Assembly: GCF_016653315.1 (NCBI RefSeq)
Contig: NZ_NHSH01000054.1
Location: forward strand, 59,967-123,966
DNA: 64,000 nt
DNA from: Halochromatium roseum
Lineage (GTDB): Bacteria; Pseudomonadota; Gammaproteobacteria; Chromatiales; Chromatiaceae
Direction: 5' to 3'
Every line of letters starts with the position of its first letter. The first letter of the stretch is position 1. Below the pieces are notes generated by a model. The model did no database searches. It was not told the origin of the DNA and saw only the letters and a list, made by a program, of their open reading frames with translations. A program made the position numbers and the translations under genes. This document shows, piece by piece, positions 17,581 to 27,431 of this stretch.

Positions 17581-19059
17581 ATGAGCTTCTCACAAGCATT
17601 AAGCGGTCTGCGCGCCCAAGCCGAAAACATTAAGGTGATTAGTAACAACATTGCCAACTCTCAGACGGTCGGGTTCAAGTCTGGCAATGTACTATTCGCC
17701 GATGTGTTTGCTGGCGCCTCAAGTAAAGTGGGTCTGGGTGTCAATATCGCCGGAGTTATGCAGGATTTCCGCTCTGGCGATCTGGAGAACACTGGCAGGA
17801 ACCTAGACTTGGCAATTGCAGGGCAGGGCTTTTATCGCTTAGAGAAGTCTAATGGTGAGGTCGTTTTTTCACGCAACGGTGAGATCAACCAAAACCAGAA
17901 TGGTTTCTTGGTTAACGGGACAGGACAGTTCCTGACCGGGTACGGTCTGGCTGACGCGAATGACCCTTTCTCAAGGGTTATCCCGGGTGGAGTGCCGCAA
18001 CGATTACAGATTCCTCAAGATGATATTCCCGCAAATGCCACAACAGAAGCAAACGCAGTTTACAACCTCAATGCTTCCACCATTGGCACGAATGTCTCGA
18101 ACGATGATTTGCAGACAGCAGCAGTAGTCACAGATAACACAACTGATCCACCGACGACCGCGAATGTTGGATTTCATTTTTCATCGAGTTACTCAGTCTA
18201 TGATTCTCTTGGAAATCAACGAAATGTTACAACCTATTATACGAAAATAGCAGACAACCAATGGGAAGTTAGGTTTGCTATGGATGGACAAAGACCAGGT
18301 GGATTTCCTCTCGATGCTGGAGGAGACAATAACGCACCTGATTTCGTGTTGAACTTTGATGCTGATGGGTCTTTAACCCAATACTTTGATAGTTCTACTC
18401 CTCCTGTTTTGATTTCACAAGGCATTGATCCTGGTCCTGCATTCGATTTTGCTGATTCATTCCCCGACGACGGCCCACCAGACAGTATTGCAAGCGTTGG
18501 TCAAGCGAGTGACGGCACGGCTGCAAACCCTACACAGGCCTCGTTCACATTGACATTTCCTTTAAATGCTGCAGCTGCTGGCGATCCTCCAGATGGATTT
18601 GACCTCGGCGGCGCTGCCGAATTGGCATTTAACCTCAGTCTTGAAGGAACTACTCAGTTCAATAACAATTCACTACTGAATACCCTCGACCAAAATGGCT
18701 ATACATCAGGTACACTCATCGGTATTGAGGTTGAGGAAGATGGTACAGTTACACGAATCTACACCAACGAGGAGCGGCGCGCTGCGGGCCAGATCGTACT
18801 GACTAACTTTATTAACCCTGAAGGGCTGCAGCCCGATGGCGACAATGCCTGGCGGCAGACCAATGCCTCCGGAGAACCCGTCATTGGGGTGGCTGGCACG
18901 GGCATTTTTGGGACGATTGAGGGCGGGGTGCTCGAGAACTCAAATGTTGATCTGGCGCAGCAGCTCGTCGATATGATCGTTTCGCAGCGCGCTTATCAGG
19001 CCAACTCGTCATCAATCGGCACCCAGGATGAGATGCTACAGACGGTTATCAACCTGTAA
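17581..19059 (+). CDS. flgE: Flagellar hook protein FlgE
   Basis: 492 residues, larger than the 402-residue E. coli protein. The N-terminal (MSFSQALSGLRAQAENIKVI SNNIANSQTVGFKSG) and C-terminal (SNVDLAQQLVDMIVSQRAYQ ANSSSIGTQDEMLQTVINL) coiled-coil ends are conserved. The middle, about 18000-18770, encodes the variable outer domains. It is visibly more AT-rich than the ends and the neighbouring genes. A GGAGAATACCTG ribosome site precedes the ATG. Hook length is set together with FliK, which is also enlarged here. Confidence 0.97.
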   Translation: MSFSQALSGLRAQAENIKVISNNIANSQTVGFKSGNVLFADVFAGASSKVGLGVNIAGVMQDFRSGDLENTGRNLDLAIAGQGFYRLEKSNGEVVFSRNGEINQNQNGFLVNGTGQFLTGYGLADANDPFSRVIPGGVPQRLQIPQDDIPANATTEANAVYNLNASTIGTNVSNDDLQTAAVVTDNTTDPPTTANVGFHFSSSYSVYDSLGNQRNVTTYYTKIADNQWEVRFAMDGQRPGGFPLDAGGDNNAPDFVLNFDADGSLTQYFDSSTPPVLISQGIDPGPAFDFADSFPDDGPPDSIASVGQASDGTAANPTQASFTLTFPLNAAAAGDPPDGFDLGGAAELAFNLSLEGTTQFNNNSLLNTLDQNGYTSGTLIGIEVEEDGTVTRIYTNEERRAAGQIVLTNFINPEGLQPDGDNAWRQTNASGEPVIGVAGTGIFGTIEGGVLENSNVDLAQQLVDMIVSQRAYQANSSSIGTQDEMLQTVINL

Positions 19060-19165
19060 TTGGGTACTTGCTTGGCCAGAGTCTCTCCCAGGCTCTGACA
19101 AGCGTTCTCTTTCGCCCATTGCAGATTGCTCTGGGCGACACCAGACTGGTCGCTGACTTCTTCCT

Positions 19166-19924
19166 ATGGATCGCATCCTCTACACCGCCATGAGTGGCGC
19201 CCAGCAAGGCCTGCAGCAGCAGGCGGTGGTCACCAACAATCTGGCCAATGCGACCACGACGGGCTTTCGCGCCCAGCTCTATGCAGCGCGCGCAGTGCCG
19301 GTGCAGGGCGAGGCTGCGAGTGCTACCCGAGTCTCGACGGTGGCATCAACTCCAGGAAGCGATTTCACCCCCGGGCCGATCAGCACCACGGGACACCCAC
19401 TGGATGTGGCCATCGACGGTGAGGCTTGGATCGCGGTGCAGGCCGAGGATGGCACTGAGGCCTACACTCGCCGCGGTGAACTTCAGGTCAATAGTGACGG
19501 CGTGCTCGAGATTGCTGGTCGTCCGGTCATCGGCGATGGTGGCCCCGTCATTGTGCCCTTGGAGTCACAGCTCTCCATTGGTGACGATGGCACCCTCAGC
19601 GCCATTGGCGCAGGGCAAGGGCCGGATGCGATTGCCGACATCGGTCGCATTAAGTTGGTCGAGCCTGGTCAACAGATACTGCAGCGCGGTGATGATGGCT
19701 TGTTTCGCCCCCCGGAAAACGAGGAGGGTCTGGTGATTCCGCTGCCGAGGGATGAAGCGGCAACCCTGGTCAGCGGCAGTCTTGAGGGCAGCAATGTCAG
19801 TCCCGTTGAGGCGATGGTGTCGATGATCAGCGCCGCCCGCCATTTCGAGATGCAGATGTCAGTGATCTCGACGGCGGATGAGAACGACCAGCGTGCCAAT
19901 AGCATCCTGGCGCTGCAAGGCTAG
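19166..19924 (+). CDS. flgF: Flagellar rod protein FlgF
   Basis: 252 residues. The N-terminus MDRILYTAMSGAQQGLQQQA VVTNNLANATTTGFRA and the C-terminus LEGSNVSPVEAMVSMISAAR HFEMQMSVI are typical rod ends. The middle holds the flagellar basal-body FlgE/F/G fold (GEAWIAVQAEDGTEAYTRRG). It lies 106 bases after flgE. Confidence 0.96.
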   Translation: MDRILYTAMSGAQQGLQQQAVVTNNLANATTTGFRAQLYAARAVPVQGEAASATRVSTVASTPGSDFTPGPISTTGHPLDVAIDGEAWIAVQAEDGTEAYTRRGELQVNSDGVLEIAGRPVIGDGGPVIVPLESQLSIGDDGTLSAIGAGQGPDAIADIGRIKLVEPGQQILQRGDDGLFRPPENEEGLVIPLPRDEAATLVSGSLEGSNVSPVEAMVSMISAARHFEMQMSVISTADENDQRANSILALQG

Positions 19925-20063
19925 CGCAAACCATTTGCAACAACAGAGTTATTCAGGCTCGCAATCGTCACCGCGAGCGGTTTGGGATAGACCGCGGGCG
20001 TTTCTTTAATAGAGTCTTTACTGAATAATGCACTGACTTCGCTATTTCCAGGAGACCGCCGCC

Positions 20064-20849
20064 ATGGCCATGATCCGATCGCTCTCGACCTCCAAGACCG
20101 GCCTTGAGGGCCAACAAACTAACCTTGATGTCATCTCCAACAACCTGGCCAATGTTAGTACAGCTGGCTTTAAGCGTTCGCGCGCGGTATTCGCTGACTT
20201 GCTTTACCAAAACCTGCGCCAGCCTGGTGCACTGAATAATGTCCAGGACCGCCTCCCATCGGGTCTGCAGATCGGCAGTGGAGTGCGACCCATTGCGGTT
20301 GCCCGACAGATGACGCAAGGCAGCCTTGAGGCTGCAAACTCGAATGATTTGGCGATTCAGGGTGAGGGCTTTTTTCAAGTATTGATGCCTGATGGCACCA
20401 TCGCTTATACCCGCGATGGTACCTTTGAGTTTAATGAGAATGGCCAGATGGTGACCTCGAATGGCTTTCCGCTGGAGCCGGCGATCATCAAACCCGATAA
20501 TACCCTGGATGTGACGGTTGGAAATGATGGTATTGTGTCGGTAACCCTGCCTGGTGATCCTTTGGGCCAGGAGATCGGTCAGATTACACTCGTCACCTTT
20601 ATTAACCCCGTCGGCCTGCAGAGCATGGGTGATAACCTCTATCAGGAGACCGCTGCCTCGGGGCCACCGAATGAGAACCTCCCCGGCTTCAATGGGGCGG
20701 GCACCTTGCGACAAGGCTACATCGAGACCTCCAACGTCAATGTGGTGGAGGAGATGGTCAATATGATTACCACCCAGCGCGCCTATGAGATCAACAGCCG
20801 CGCGGTGCAGACCAGTGATGAGATGCTGGCCCGCCTGACGCAGCTGTAA
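20064..20849 (+). CDS. flgG: Flagellar distal rod protein FlgG
   Basis: 261 residues, the normal length. It has [40 protein letters not shown], with the FlgG-specific extension [15 protein letters not shown], and the C-terminus [36 protein letters not shown] at about 20050 precedes the ATG. FlgG sets distal rod length at 22-26 nm in enterics. Confidence 0.98.
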   Translation: MAMIRSLSTSKTGLEGQQTNLDVISNNLANVSTAGFKRSRAVFADLLYQNLRQPGALNNVQDRLPSGLQIGSGVRPIAVARQMTQGSLEAANSNDLAIQGEGFFQVLMPDGTIAYTRDGTFEFNENGQMVTSNGFPLEPAIIKPDNTLDVTVGNDGIVSVTLPGDPLGQEIGQITLVTFINPVGLQSMGDNLYQETAASGPPNENLPGFNGAGTLRQGYIETSNVNVVEEMVNMITTQRAYEINSRAVQTSDEMLARLTQL

Positions 20850-20865
20850 GCACTCTGCTGACCCG

Positions 20866-21540
20866 ATGATCACTCGGATTGCGACGCTGGTGCTATGCGC
20901 CTCATTACTTGGCCTCGGGGGCTGCGCGCAAGTCCCACGCCGATCCGTCGTGGGAGACTATCGGCCGGTGCAGATTGCCGAGCCACCGAGTCGAGTTGCC
21001 GACGGATCAATCTTTCAGCCACGCCGTGGGATTCGGCCGCTATTCGAGGATAGCCGACCACGGATGCCGGGTGATATCCTGACCATCGTGCTCAATGAGC
21101 AGGTGAGTGCGACCAAGAATTCTCGTTCGAATGCATCCCGGGATGGTGGCGTGTCCATCGGCGGGGAGCTTTTCAGACTGGCACGCGTCAACGAGCTTCA
21201 GGAGGGGGGCTTGGACATCGACGGGTCTAACGATTTTTCCGGCAGTGGGGGCTCGCAGGCCAGCAATAGCTTCACTGGAACTATCACCGTGACCGTCGTG
21301 GATGTGATGCCGAACGGCAATCTTAGGGTGCATGGCGAGAAGCAGATCGCGATCAATCAAGGTGTCGAGTACATCCGCTTTTCCGGTGTCATCGATCCAC
21401 TTAGGATTACCGGCCAGAATACGGTGTCTTCAACAGCGGTTGCCGACGCCCGTATTGAATATGTAGGCGATGGCTACATCAATGAGGCCCAGCAAATGGG
21501 TTGGCTGCAGCGGTTCTTCCTAAATATCTCGCCGATCTGA
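20866..21540 (+). CDS. flgH: Flagellar L-ring protein FlgH
   Basis: 224-residue outer-membrane lipoprotein. The signal peptide ends in a lipobox LGLGGC with Cys20 as the acylated residue. The conserved [20 protein letters not shown] and [35 protein letters not shown] are present. It forms the outer-membrane bushing around the rod. Confidence 0.97.
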   Translation: MITRIATLVLCASLLGLGGCAQVPRRSVVGDYRPVQIAEPPSRVADGSIFQPRRGIRPLFEDSRPRMPGDILTIVLNEQVSATKNSRSNASRDGGVSIGGELFRLARVNELQEGGLDIDGSNDFSGSGGSQASNSFTGTITVTVVDVMPNGNLRVHGEKQIAINQGVEYIRFSGVIDPLRITGQNTVSSTAVADARIEYVGDGYINEAQQMGWLQRFFLNISPI

Positions 21541-21598
21541 ACGATGAAGACGCGAGGTTCCTCTGTTTGACAATACATGTCATTTAGCGATACCGAAC

Positions 21599-22753
21599 AT
21601 GATGATGCAAGCCTCTAGCTTCTCGACATCGATGATGCACAAGGGGCCAAAATGGCTCGTTCAGCTTGTATCAGCTGTATTGATCACGGTGATAATGGTA
21701 CTGCCGGCCTCCGCCGAGCGCATTCAAGAGCTTGCCGACTTTGCTGGCGTCCGCGATAACCCACTGGTTGGCTTCGGTCTAGTCGTTGGCCTAGACGGCA
21801 CCGGTGACCAGACCATGCAGGCGCCTTTCACCGGGCAGAGCCTGAGCAATATGCTCAGGCAACTGGGGATCACCATCCCCGCTGGCACCAACATGCAGCT
21901 GCGCAATATCGCCGCGGTGATGGTCACCGCCGATCTGCCGCCTTTCTCGCGGCCCGGTCAGCGCCTGGATGTGAATGTCTCATCGGTCGGCAACGCACGC
22001 AGCCTCAAAGGCGGCACCTTGCTGATGACCCCGCTCAAAGGCGCCGATGGTGAGATCTACGCTATTGCCCAAGGTAACCTGCTAGTGCCGGGAGCAGGCG
22101 CAGCAGCCGGTGGCGCCGCGGTGCAGATCAATCAACTCGGGGCTGGGCGCATCCCGGGTGGCGCGATTGTCGAGGAGGGTGTTCCGGTTGATCTCAATGC
22201 TAGGGGCGGCCTGCTCGAACTGGTGCTGAAAGAGGCTGACTTCGGCACCGCCAAGCGCATTGTCGATGCCATCAACGAGGAATTCGGCTGCATCATGGCC
22301 AAGGGCGTCAATGGCCGGGTGATCGAGCTGAATGGCCCGCCGAGCGATGATCAACGCCTGGGCTTCATGGCGCGGGTCGAAAGTATCCAAGTCACCCCGA
22401 CCGAGGCGCCGGCGCGGGTCGTCTTCAACGCCCGCACCGGCTCGGTGGTGATGAACAGCGCCGTGACGCTGCGACGCGCAGCGGTGGCGCACGGCAACCT
22501 ATCGGTGGTCATCGAGACCCAATTCCAGGTCAGTCAGCCGCCACCGTTTAGCGGTGGCGAGACCGTGGTGGTGCCGGAGACCCAGATTACCATCGAAGAG
22601 CAAGATAGCTTCCTGCGCCTGGTGGGTGGCGCGGATCTGACCGAGGTGGTCAGCGCGCTCAATGCCCTTGGCGCTAGCCCGCAAGACCTGATGGCCATCC
22701 TCGAGGCGCTCAAGGCCTCGGGTTCGCTGCGCGCTGAGCTGGAGATCATCTGA
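21599..22753 (+). CDS. flgI: Flagellar P-ring protein FlgI
   Basis: 384 residues. A signal peptide (VQLVSAVLITVIMVLPASAE) precedes the mature protein RIQELADFAGVRDNPLVGFG LVVGLDGTGDQ. It builds the peptidoglycan-level ring with help from FlgA. Three consecutive ATG codons lie at the start; the first may not be used. Its stop overlaps the flgJ start by one base (TGATG). Confidence 0.97.
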   Translation: MMMQASSFSTSMMHKGPKWLVQLVSAVLITVIMVLPASAERIQELADFAGVRDNPLVGFGLVVGLDGTGDQTMQAPFTGQSLSNMLRQLGITIPAGTNMQLRNIAAVMVTADLPPFSRPGQRLDVNVSSVGNARSLKGGTLLMTPLKGADGEIYAIAQGNLLVPGAGAAAGGAAVQINQLGAGRIPGGAIVEEGVPVDLNARGGLLELVLKEADFGTAKRIVDAINEEFGCIMAKGVNGRVIELNGPPSDDQRLGFMARVESIQVTPTEAPARVVFNARTGSVVMNSAVTLRRAAVAHGNLSVVIETQFQVSQPPPFSGGETVVVPETQITIEEQDSFLRLVGGADLTEVVSALNALGASPQDLMAILEALKASGSLRAELEII

Positions 22754-24099
22754 TGCAGGCCGAGAGCGCTGCCAGCCAATTCGCACTGGATGTGCAAGGG
22801 TTGCAACGCCTGAAGCAAGGCGCGCGTGAGCAGGACCCCGAGGCGCTGCGCGCGGCGGCCCAGCAGTTCGAGGCGCTGTTCCTGCATGCGATGATCAAGG
22901 GCATGCGCGCGACCGTGCCGACCAGCGATCTGACCAACAGCAAGCAGACCGAGTTCTACCAATCGCTGCTCGATCACCAATGGGCGCAAACCATGGCCGA
23001 GCGCGGCATCGGGCTGGCTGATCAGTTGGTCGAACAGCTCGAGTCCGGTCAGCGGCGTCCGTCTGCGGTGACGACTCCGCAAGCCGCGGCGGCCGCGACT
23101 GCAGCGCTTGATCAAAACGACCTGCTTGCCCACATCCCGCGCGGTGAGCCGCGGATGCTAAAGACCCCGTCCGATCAGCGGCAGTCGGCTGAGGCCGAGA
23201 AGGCGCCTGCCAGCCCGAATCCCGTTGCCGCGGCCGCAGCCAGCCCTGATCAGGATCGGCCAATCGCCGATACGCCAGCTTCATTGTTCGCTGCTCAGGC
23301 TGCGATCGCTGGCGGTGGTGGTCGCTATGCGCTGTTTGAGCCGGCGGCAACGGCTCCCCTGATCGAGCGGACGGGTGCTCAGTCATCATCTGGCTTGCTC
23401 GATCCCGAAAGCGAGGCAAGTCGCACACCGGCTAGCGATCGAGCCACTCTGACTGCTGGTCATCAGACCGCCCAGGTCACTGGTGACGCAGCCGATTATT
23501 GGGCGCCTTCACCGGGTGGTTTGCTCGATGCGTTGAGTGGCTCCCTCGATCCTCGACCGGCGAATCTGAGCGCGATGACCACCGCCGATCTGCGTGATCA
23601 GCCTGCGCATGTACAGGCCTTCTTGCAGCCATTGCTAGCACCTGCCCAGGCCGCAAGCCAGAAGACCGGCGTGCCTGCTGAGCTGATCCTGGCGCAAGCC
23701 GCGTTGGAGACCGGCTGGGGCCGCCACCAGATTCGGACCGACGATGGGCGCAACAGTCATAACCTGTTTGGCATCAAGGCGGGGAGCCATTGGCAAGGGC
23801 CGACCGCCGCGGTCACCACCCACGAGTACTACAACGGTCAACGCACCCGAATCAGGGACCAGTTTCGCGTCTACGACTCCTACGAGGCGGCCTTTACCGA
23901 CTATGGCCGCCTGATCAGCCGCAGCCCGCGTTACGCAGCAGTCGGCACGGCTCCAACTGCCGAACAGGCAGCGCGCGCCTTACAGGCAGGGGGGTACGCG
24001 ACGGACCCCGCCTATGCCGATAAACTGATCAAGATCATGGGGCATCTAGATGCTGTCGTCACCGAGGCCAAGCGCTCGCCGCTGATTCAGGGATTTTAG
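22753..24099 (+). CDS. flgJ: Peptidoglycan hydrolase / rod cap FlgJ
   Basis: 448 residues, longer than the 313 of E. coli because of an Ala/Pro-rich linker of about 170 residues. The N-terminal rod-binding domain (AAAQQFEALFLHAMIKGMRA) is at about 35-100. The C-terminal glucosaminidase domain starts near 285 with AELILAQAALETGWGRH-type sequence, in which Glu319 is the likely catalytic residue. Together they let the rod cross the murein layer. Confidence 0.96.
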   Translation: MQAESAASQFALDVQGLQRLKQGAREQDPEALRAAAQQFEALFLHAMIKGMRATVPTSDLTNSKQTEFYQSLLDHQWAQTMAERGIGLADQLVEQLESGQRRPSAVTTPQAAAAATAALDQNDLLAHIPRGEPRMLKTPSDQRQSAEAEKAPASPNPVAAAAASPDQDRPIADTPASLFAAQAAIAGGGGRYALFEPAATAPLIERTGAQSSSGLLDPESEASRTPASDRATLTAGHQTAQVTGDAADYWAPSPGGLLDALSGSLDPRPANLSAMTTADLRDQPAHVQAFLQPLLAPAQAASQKTGVPAELILAQAALETGWGRHQIRTDDGRNSHNLFGIKAGSHWQGPTAAVTTHEYYNGQRTRIRDQFRVYDSYEAAFTDYGRLISRSPRYAAVGTAPTAEQAARALQAGGYATDPAYADKLIKIMGHLDAVVTEAKRSPLIQGF

Positions 24100-24139
24100 C
24101 CCTGTGGCGGCAGAGACTTGGCAGAAGCCGAGAGGCATC

Positions 24140-24215
24140 CTGGCTGGTCGTGACTGGCTGGTCGTGATGAGGCGCATGACCTCCAGGGGATACTCAAGAG
24201 GATGAGTACCTCTTG
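24140..24215 (+). repeat. Tandem 14-mer and hairpin between flgJ and flgK
   Basis: CTGGCTGGTCGTGA occurs twice head-to-tail at 24140-24167. A separate inverted repeat CAAGAGG-7-CCTCTTG lies at 24195-24215 and has no T-tract. Both fall in the 283-base gap between flgJ and flgK. The rest of the gap holds the candidate sigma-28 promoter; no gene is seen. Confidence 0.6.
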
Positions 24216-24299
24216 GCGAACGTTCAGGGCGCGTCACCACTGCAAGAGAAAGGGTCTGCTCGCCGCGAGGTTTTAGCGTTTAGGGGCTATCCGGGCGTC

Positions 24300-24326
24300 T
24301 CAAGCTTCTCGAGATTCTGCCGATAT
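24300..24326 (+). promoter_or_regulatory. Probable FliA (sigma-28) promoter of flgKL
   Basis: TCAA (24300-24303), 15 bases, GCCGATAT (24319-24326) differs from the sigma-28 consensus by one base in each box. It is 57 bases before flgK. Class III control of flgKL from an internal promoter is established in enterics, which supports the call. Confidence 0.7.
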
Positions 24327-24382
24327 GTACTGTTATCAGGGTTAGTGACCGAGCTTGAAATAACACGGTCGGGAAGAAAAAC

Positions 24383-26056
24383 ATGAGTCTCTACTCCATC
24401 GGACTAAGTGGTCTAAATACTGCGCAAGTCGCCCTCAAGACGACCAGCAATAACATCAGCAATGTCTACACGCCCGGCCACAACCGAGAGATCACTCGGC
24501 TGTCCAACAACGGCGCGGAAGCCGGCGTTAAAGTTGTCGATGTCGAGCGTCAATTCAATCTATACGTCGCCAACCAACTTAATGCCTCGCTCAGCAATAC
24601 CCGCGGGCTTGAGGCTTATCGCACTGAGGTTGAGCAGATCAACAACCTGCTTGCCGATCGCGAGGCGGGTTTATCGCCTTTGATGCAAAACTTTTTCTCT
24701 AGTCTGGAAGACCTGACAGCTAGCCCCTCCGATCCGGCTTCACGGCAAGGCGTGCTTGGCACCGCTGGGACCATGACCGCCCAGTTTCGTGCGTTCGATC
24801 GTTATCTGGAGGATATGCAGCAGGGTGTGAACAACCAGATCCGCGATGAAGTCACTCAGATCAACAACTTGACACAACAATTCGCGGTGCTGAACCGCGA
24901 GATCGCGCTCGCGCAAGCGAGCCGTGGCTCAGCGCCGAATGGACTGCTTGATCAACGTGACCAGCTCGTCAAAGACCTTAACCAGCGCATGGATATCCGC
25001 CTCAATATTCAGGATGGCGACAGCTACAACATTAGTTTACCCAATGGCCAGCAATTGGTTACCGGTACCAAGGCGACCAAGTTGGCTGCCATGGATGCAC
25101 CTAATGATCCACGACGCACGCTAATCGGCTACCAGGATGGTCGAAGCGGAGGCGTTGTACCGTTGCAAGAGAACCTAATCACTGGCGGCAGCCTCGGTGG
25201 GCTGATGACCTTCCGCAACGAGACGCTGGATAAGACCCAAAACCAGATCGGCCAGCTAGCGGCCTCTCTAGTCATTGGTTTCAACGACCAACACCGGCTG
25301 GGTCGTGACCTCAATGGTGATCAAGGCACAGACTTTTTTAGCATCGCTGATCCTGTTGTCTATTCGGATGACCGCAACAGCGGGAGCGCCAGCATCACGA
25401 ATGCAGCCTTCGATACCGCCAATGTCTCTCAGTTGCGTGCCACTGATTATGAGGTGCTGGTGACCGACGCCGCTGCTCCCGCGTTTAGTGTGATCCGCAA
25501 AGATACCGGCGAAACTCTGGATGCAGCCGAGGTGAGTTTTGCTGACCCGAACGGAGACGGAACCAACGCCATCCTCAGTTTCGGTGGCGTTACCCTGACC
25601 TTCGATGACGTCGGTGAACTCGCCGTCAACGACAGCTTCGAAGTGCAACCCGTTCGTCACGCAGCGGTGGGGATGGAAGTTCTGATCAGTGATACGGATA
25701 AGATTGCCGCCGGCCTGTTTGCGGACCCAGATAGCGGTCCCGGTGACAACCGCAATGCGCTCGCACTCCAAGAGCTCCAGAATGCGGATCTAGTGGCAGG
25801 GCAAGCAACCCTGACGCAGGCCTACGCCAGCATTGTCTCCGATGTCGGCAACCGCACTAATATCGTGCAGGTTAATCTGGACGCCAGCTTGGGCATCACC
25901 GAGCAGCTCGAAGCTTTACAGCAGTCTGAGTCGGGCGTCAACCTGGACGAAGAGGCGGCTAACCTGATTCGCTTTCAGCAATTCTATGCCGCTAACGCCC
26001 GGGTCATCGACACCGCTTCGACGATCTTCGATACCATCCTTGGCCTGCGCAACTAA
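24383..26056 (+). CDS. flgK: Hook-filament junction protein FlgK (HAP1)
   Basis: 557 residues, similar to the 547 of E. coli. It has the N-terminus MSLYSIGLSGLNTAQVALKT TSNNISNVYTPGHNREITRL and the C-terminus SGVNLDEEAANLIRFQQFYA ANARVIDTASTIFDTILGLR. It is exported with FlgN and links the hook to the filament. A weak GGGAAGAAAA precedes the ATG. Confidence 0.97.
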   Translation: MSLYSIGLSGLNTAQVALKTTSNNISNVYTPGHNREITRLSNNGAEAGVKVVDVERQFNLYVANQLNASLSNTRGLEAYRTEVEQINNLLADREAGLSPLMQNFFSSLEDLTASPSDPASRQGVLGTAGTMTAQFRAFDRYLEDMQQGVNNQIRDEVTQINNLTQQFAVLNREIALAQASRGSAPNGLLDQRDQLVKDLNQRMDIRLNIQDGDSYNISLPNGQQLVTGTKATKLAAMDAPNDPRRTLIGYQDGRSGGVVPLQENLITGGSLGGLMTFRNETLDKTQNQIGQLAASLVIGFNDQHRLGRDLNGDQGTDFFSIADPVVYSDDRNSGSASITNAAFDTANVSQLRATDYEVLVTDAAAPAFSVIRKDTGETLDAAEVSFADPNGDGTNAILSFGGVTLTFDDVGELAVNDSFEVQPVRHAAVGMEVLISDTDKIAAGLFADPDSGPGDNRNALALQELQNADLVAGQATLTQAYASIVSDVGNRTNIVQVNLDASLGITEQLEALQQSESGVNLDEEAANLIRFQQFYAANARVIDTASTIFDTILGLRN

Positions 26057-26074
26057 TTTTGGGGTGTATTCGCC

Positions 26075-27424
26075 ATGATGCGCATCAGTACCGTCACCAT
26101 GTTTCAGCAGAGTCTGTCGTCGATGAACCGGCAACAGAGCGATTTTTTAAAGGTTGGCCTCCAGATCGCCAGCGGTCGCCGTGTGATGACACCCGCGGAC
26201 GACCCGCAAGATGCCTCGCGTGCCGTGCGAGTATCCCAAGCGCAGGCAGCGACGCAACAGAATACCGACTCTCGGGTCAGCGCCCGCAACGCGCTCTCCT
26301 TGACCGAGAGCACGTTAAATAGCGTCAGCGACACGGTTATCCGCGCCAAGACACTGCTGGTCCAGGCGGCGAGTGATACCTTGAGTGATTCTGATCGGAA
26401 AGCTGTTGCGGCTGAATTGACCGGCCTCTATGAGACGCTGGTTGGTCAAGGCAATGCGACGGATGGCAATGGCAATTATCTCTTCGGTGGCTATAAGGAT
26501 GAGTCACCACCATTCGTGATGCAATCGGTTGGTGCTGGCATAAACTCTGTACAGTATGTCGGCGACAGCAACGTCCGTGAACAACGCATTGATTCCGCGC
26601 GTCTGATGGCGGTTAGCGACAACGGCCAAGAGCTATTCCAGAGCGTACCGAGTGGAGCCATTTATGTAGCGCGTGCGGAAAGAGACACCGATGGTCCAGT
26701 AGACTTCGGTACCGATGAGGTTGGGGTGCAACAAGGCTATTATCGCAATGAAGGGACGGTGACTTTCAGCGGTCCAAACCGTATCGATACTAACCATCCC
26801 GATTTCGGTAAGCCCTTCTCACTGACCTTTACTGTCGATGACACGGCGGATCCTCCGGTGGTTACCTTCAGCGTGACCACTCCGGACGACGCTACCGGAG
26901 CACCAACCCCAGTGTCAGATAGTGACGGCAATCCGGTCACTAATAAGCCGTATGTTTCAGGAGCAACCGTCGAGTTCGGCGGTATCAATATTACTCTAAG
27001 CGGTGATCCAGAGGATGGCGATCAGATCCAGATGCGCGAAGCTGATGACCCTGAAGCCAATCAAGATGTCTTCAAGACGCTCAAGGATGCTATTGATGTG
27101 CTGCAACTCGATCAAGAAGGCTCCCAGGCCACCCATATTCATGTGCGCAACACCATTAATACTACGATGCGCGAACTGGATAACAGCCTCGATAATATTC
27201 TTACTCAGCGTGCCTCGGTTGGTGCGCGCCTGAATGAGCTGGATTTGGTTGATACGGTAAGCAGCAATCGGATGCTTAACTATGACCAGGTGATGTCGGA
27301 TCTAGTTGATCTTGATTACGGTGAGGCTGTGACTGAATACAGCCTACGCCAGGTCGGTCTACAAGCCGCCCAGCGCGCCTTTGTCGACGTTCAGGGCATG
27401 TCCTTATTCGATTTCATGCGCTGA
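26075..27424 (+). CDS. flgL: Hook-filament junction protein FlgL (HAP3)
   Basis: 449 residues, longer than the 317 of E. coli owing to an enlarged central domain (about 190-330: GTVTFSGPNRIDTNHPDFGK and following). The flagellin-like ends are intact: MMRISTVTMFQQSLSSMNRQ and YGEAVTEYSLRQVGLQAAQR AFVDVQGMSLFDFM. It is the last gene of the flg operon and ends 7 bases from the convergent fliR stop. Confidence 0.96.
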   Translation: MMRISTVTMFQQSLSSMNRQQSDFLKVGLQIASGRRVMTPADDPQDASRAVRVSQAQAATQQNTDSRVSARNALSLTESTLNSVSDTVIRAKTLLVQAASDTLSDSDRKAVAAELTGLYETLVGQGNATDGNGNYLFGGYKDESPPFVMQSVGAGINSVQYVGDSNVREQRIDSARLMAVSDNGQELFQSVPSGAIYVARAERDTDGPVDFGTDEVGVQQGYYRNEGTVTFSGPNRIDTNHPDFGKPFSLTFTVDDTADPPVVTFSVTTPDDATGAPTPVSDSDGNPVTNKPYVSGATVEFGGINITLSGDPEDGDQIQMREADDPEANQDVFKTLKDAIDVLQLDQEGSQATHIHVRNTINTTMRELDNSLDNILTQRASVGARLNELDLVDTVSSNRMLNYDQVMSDLVDLDYGEAVTEYSLRQVGLQAAQRAFVDVQGMSLFDFMR

Positions 27425-27431
27425 ATGATCG

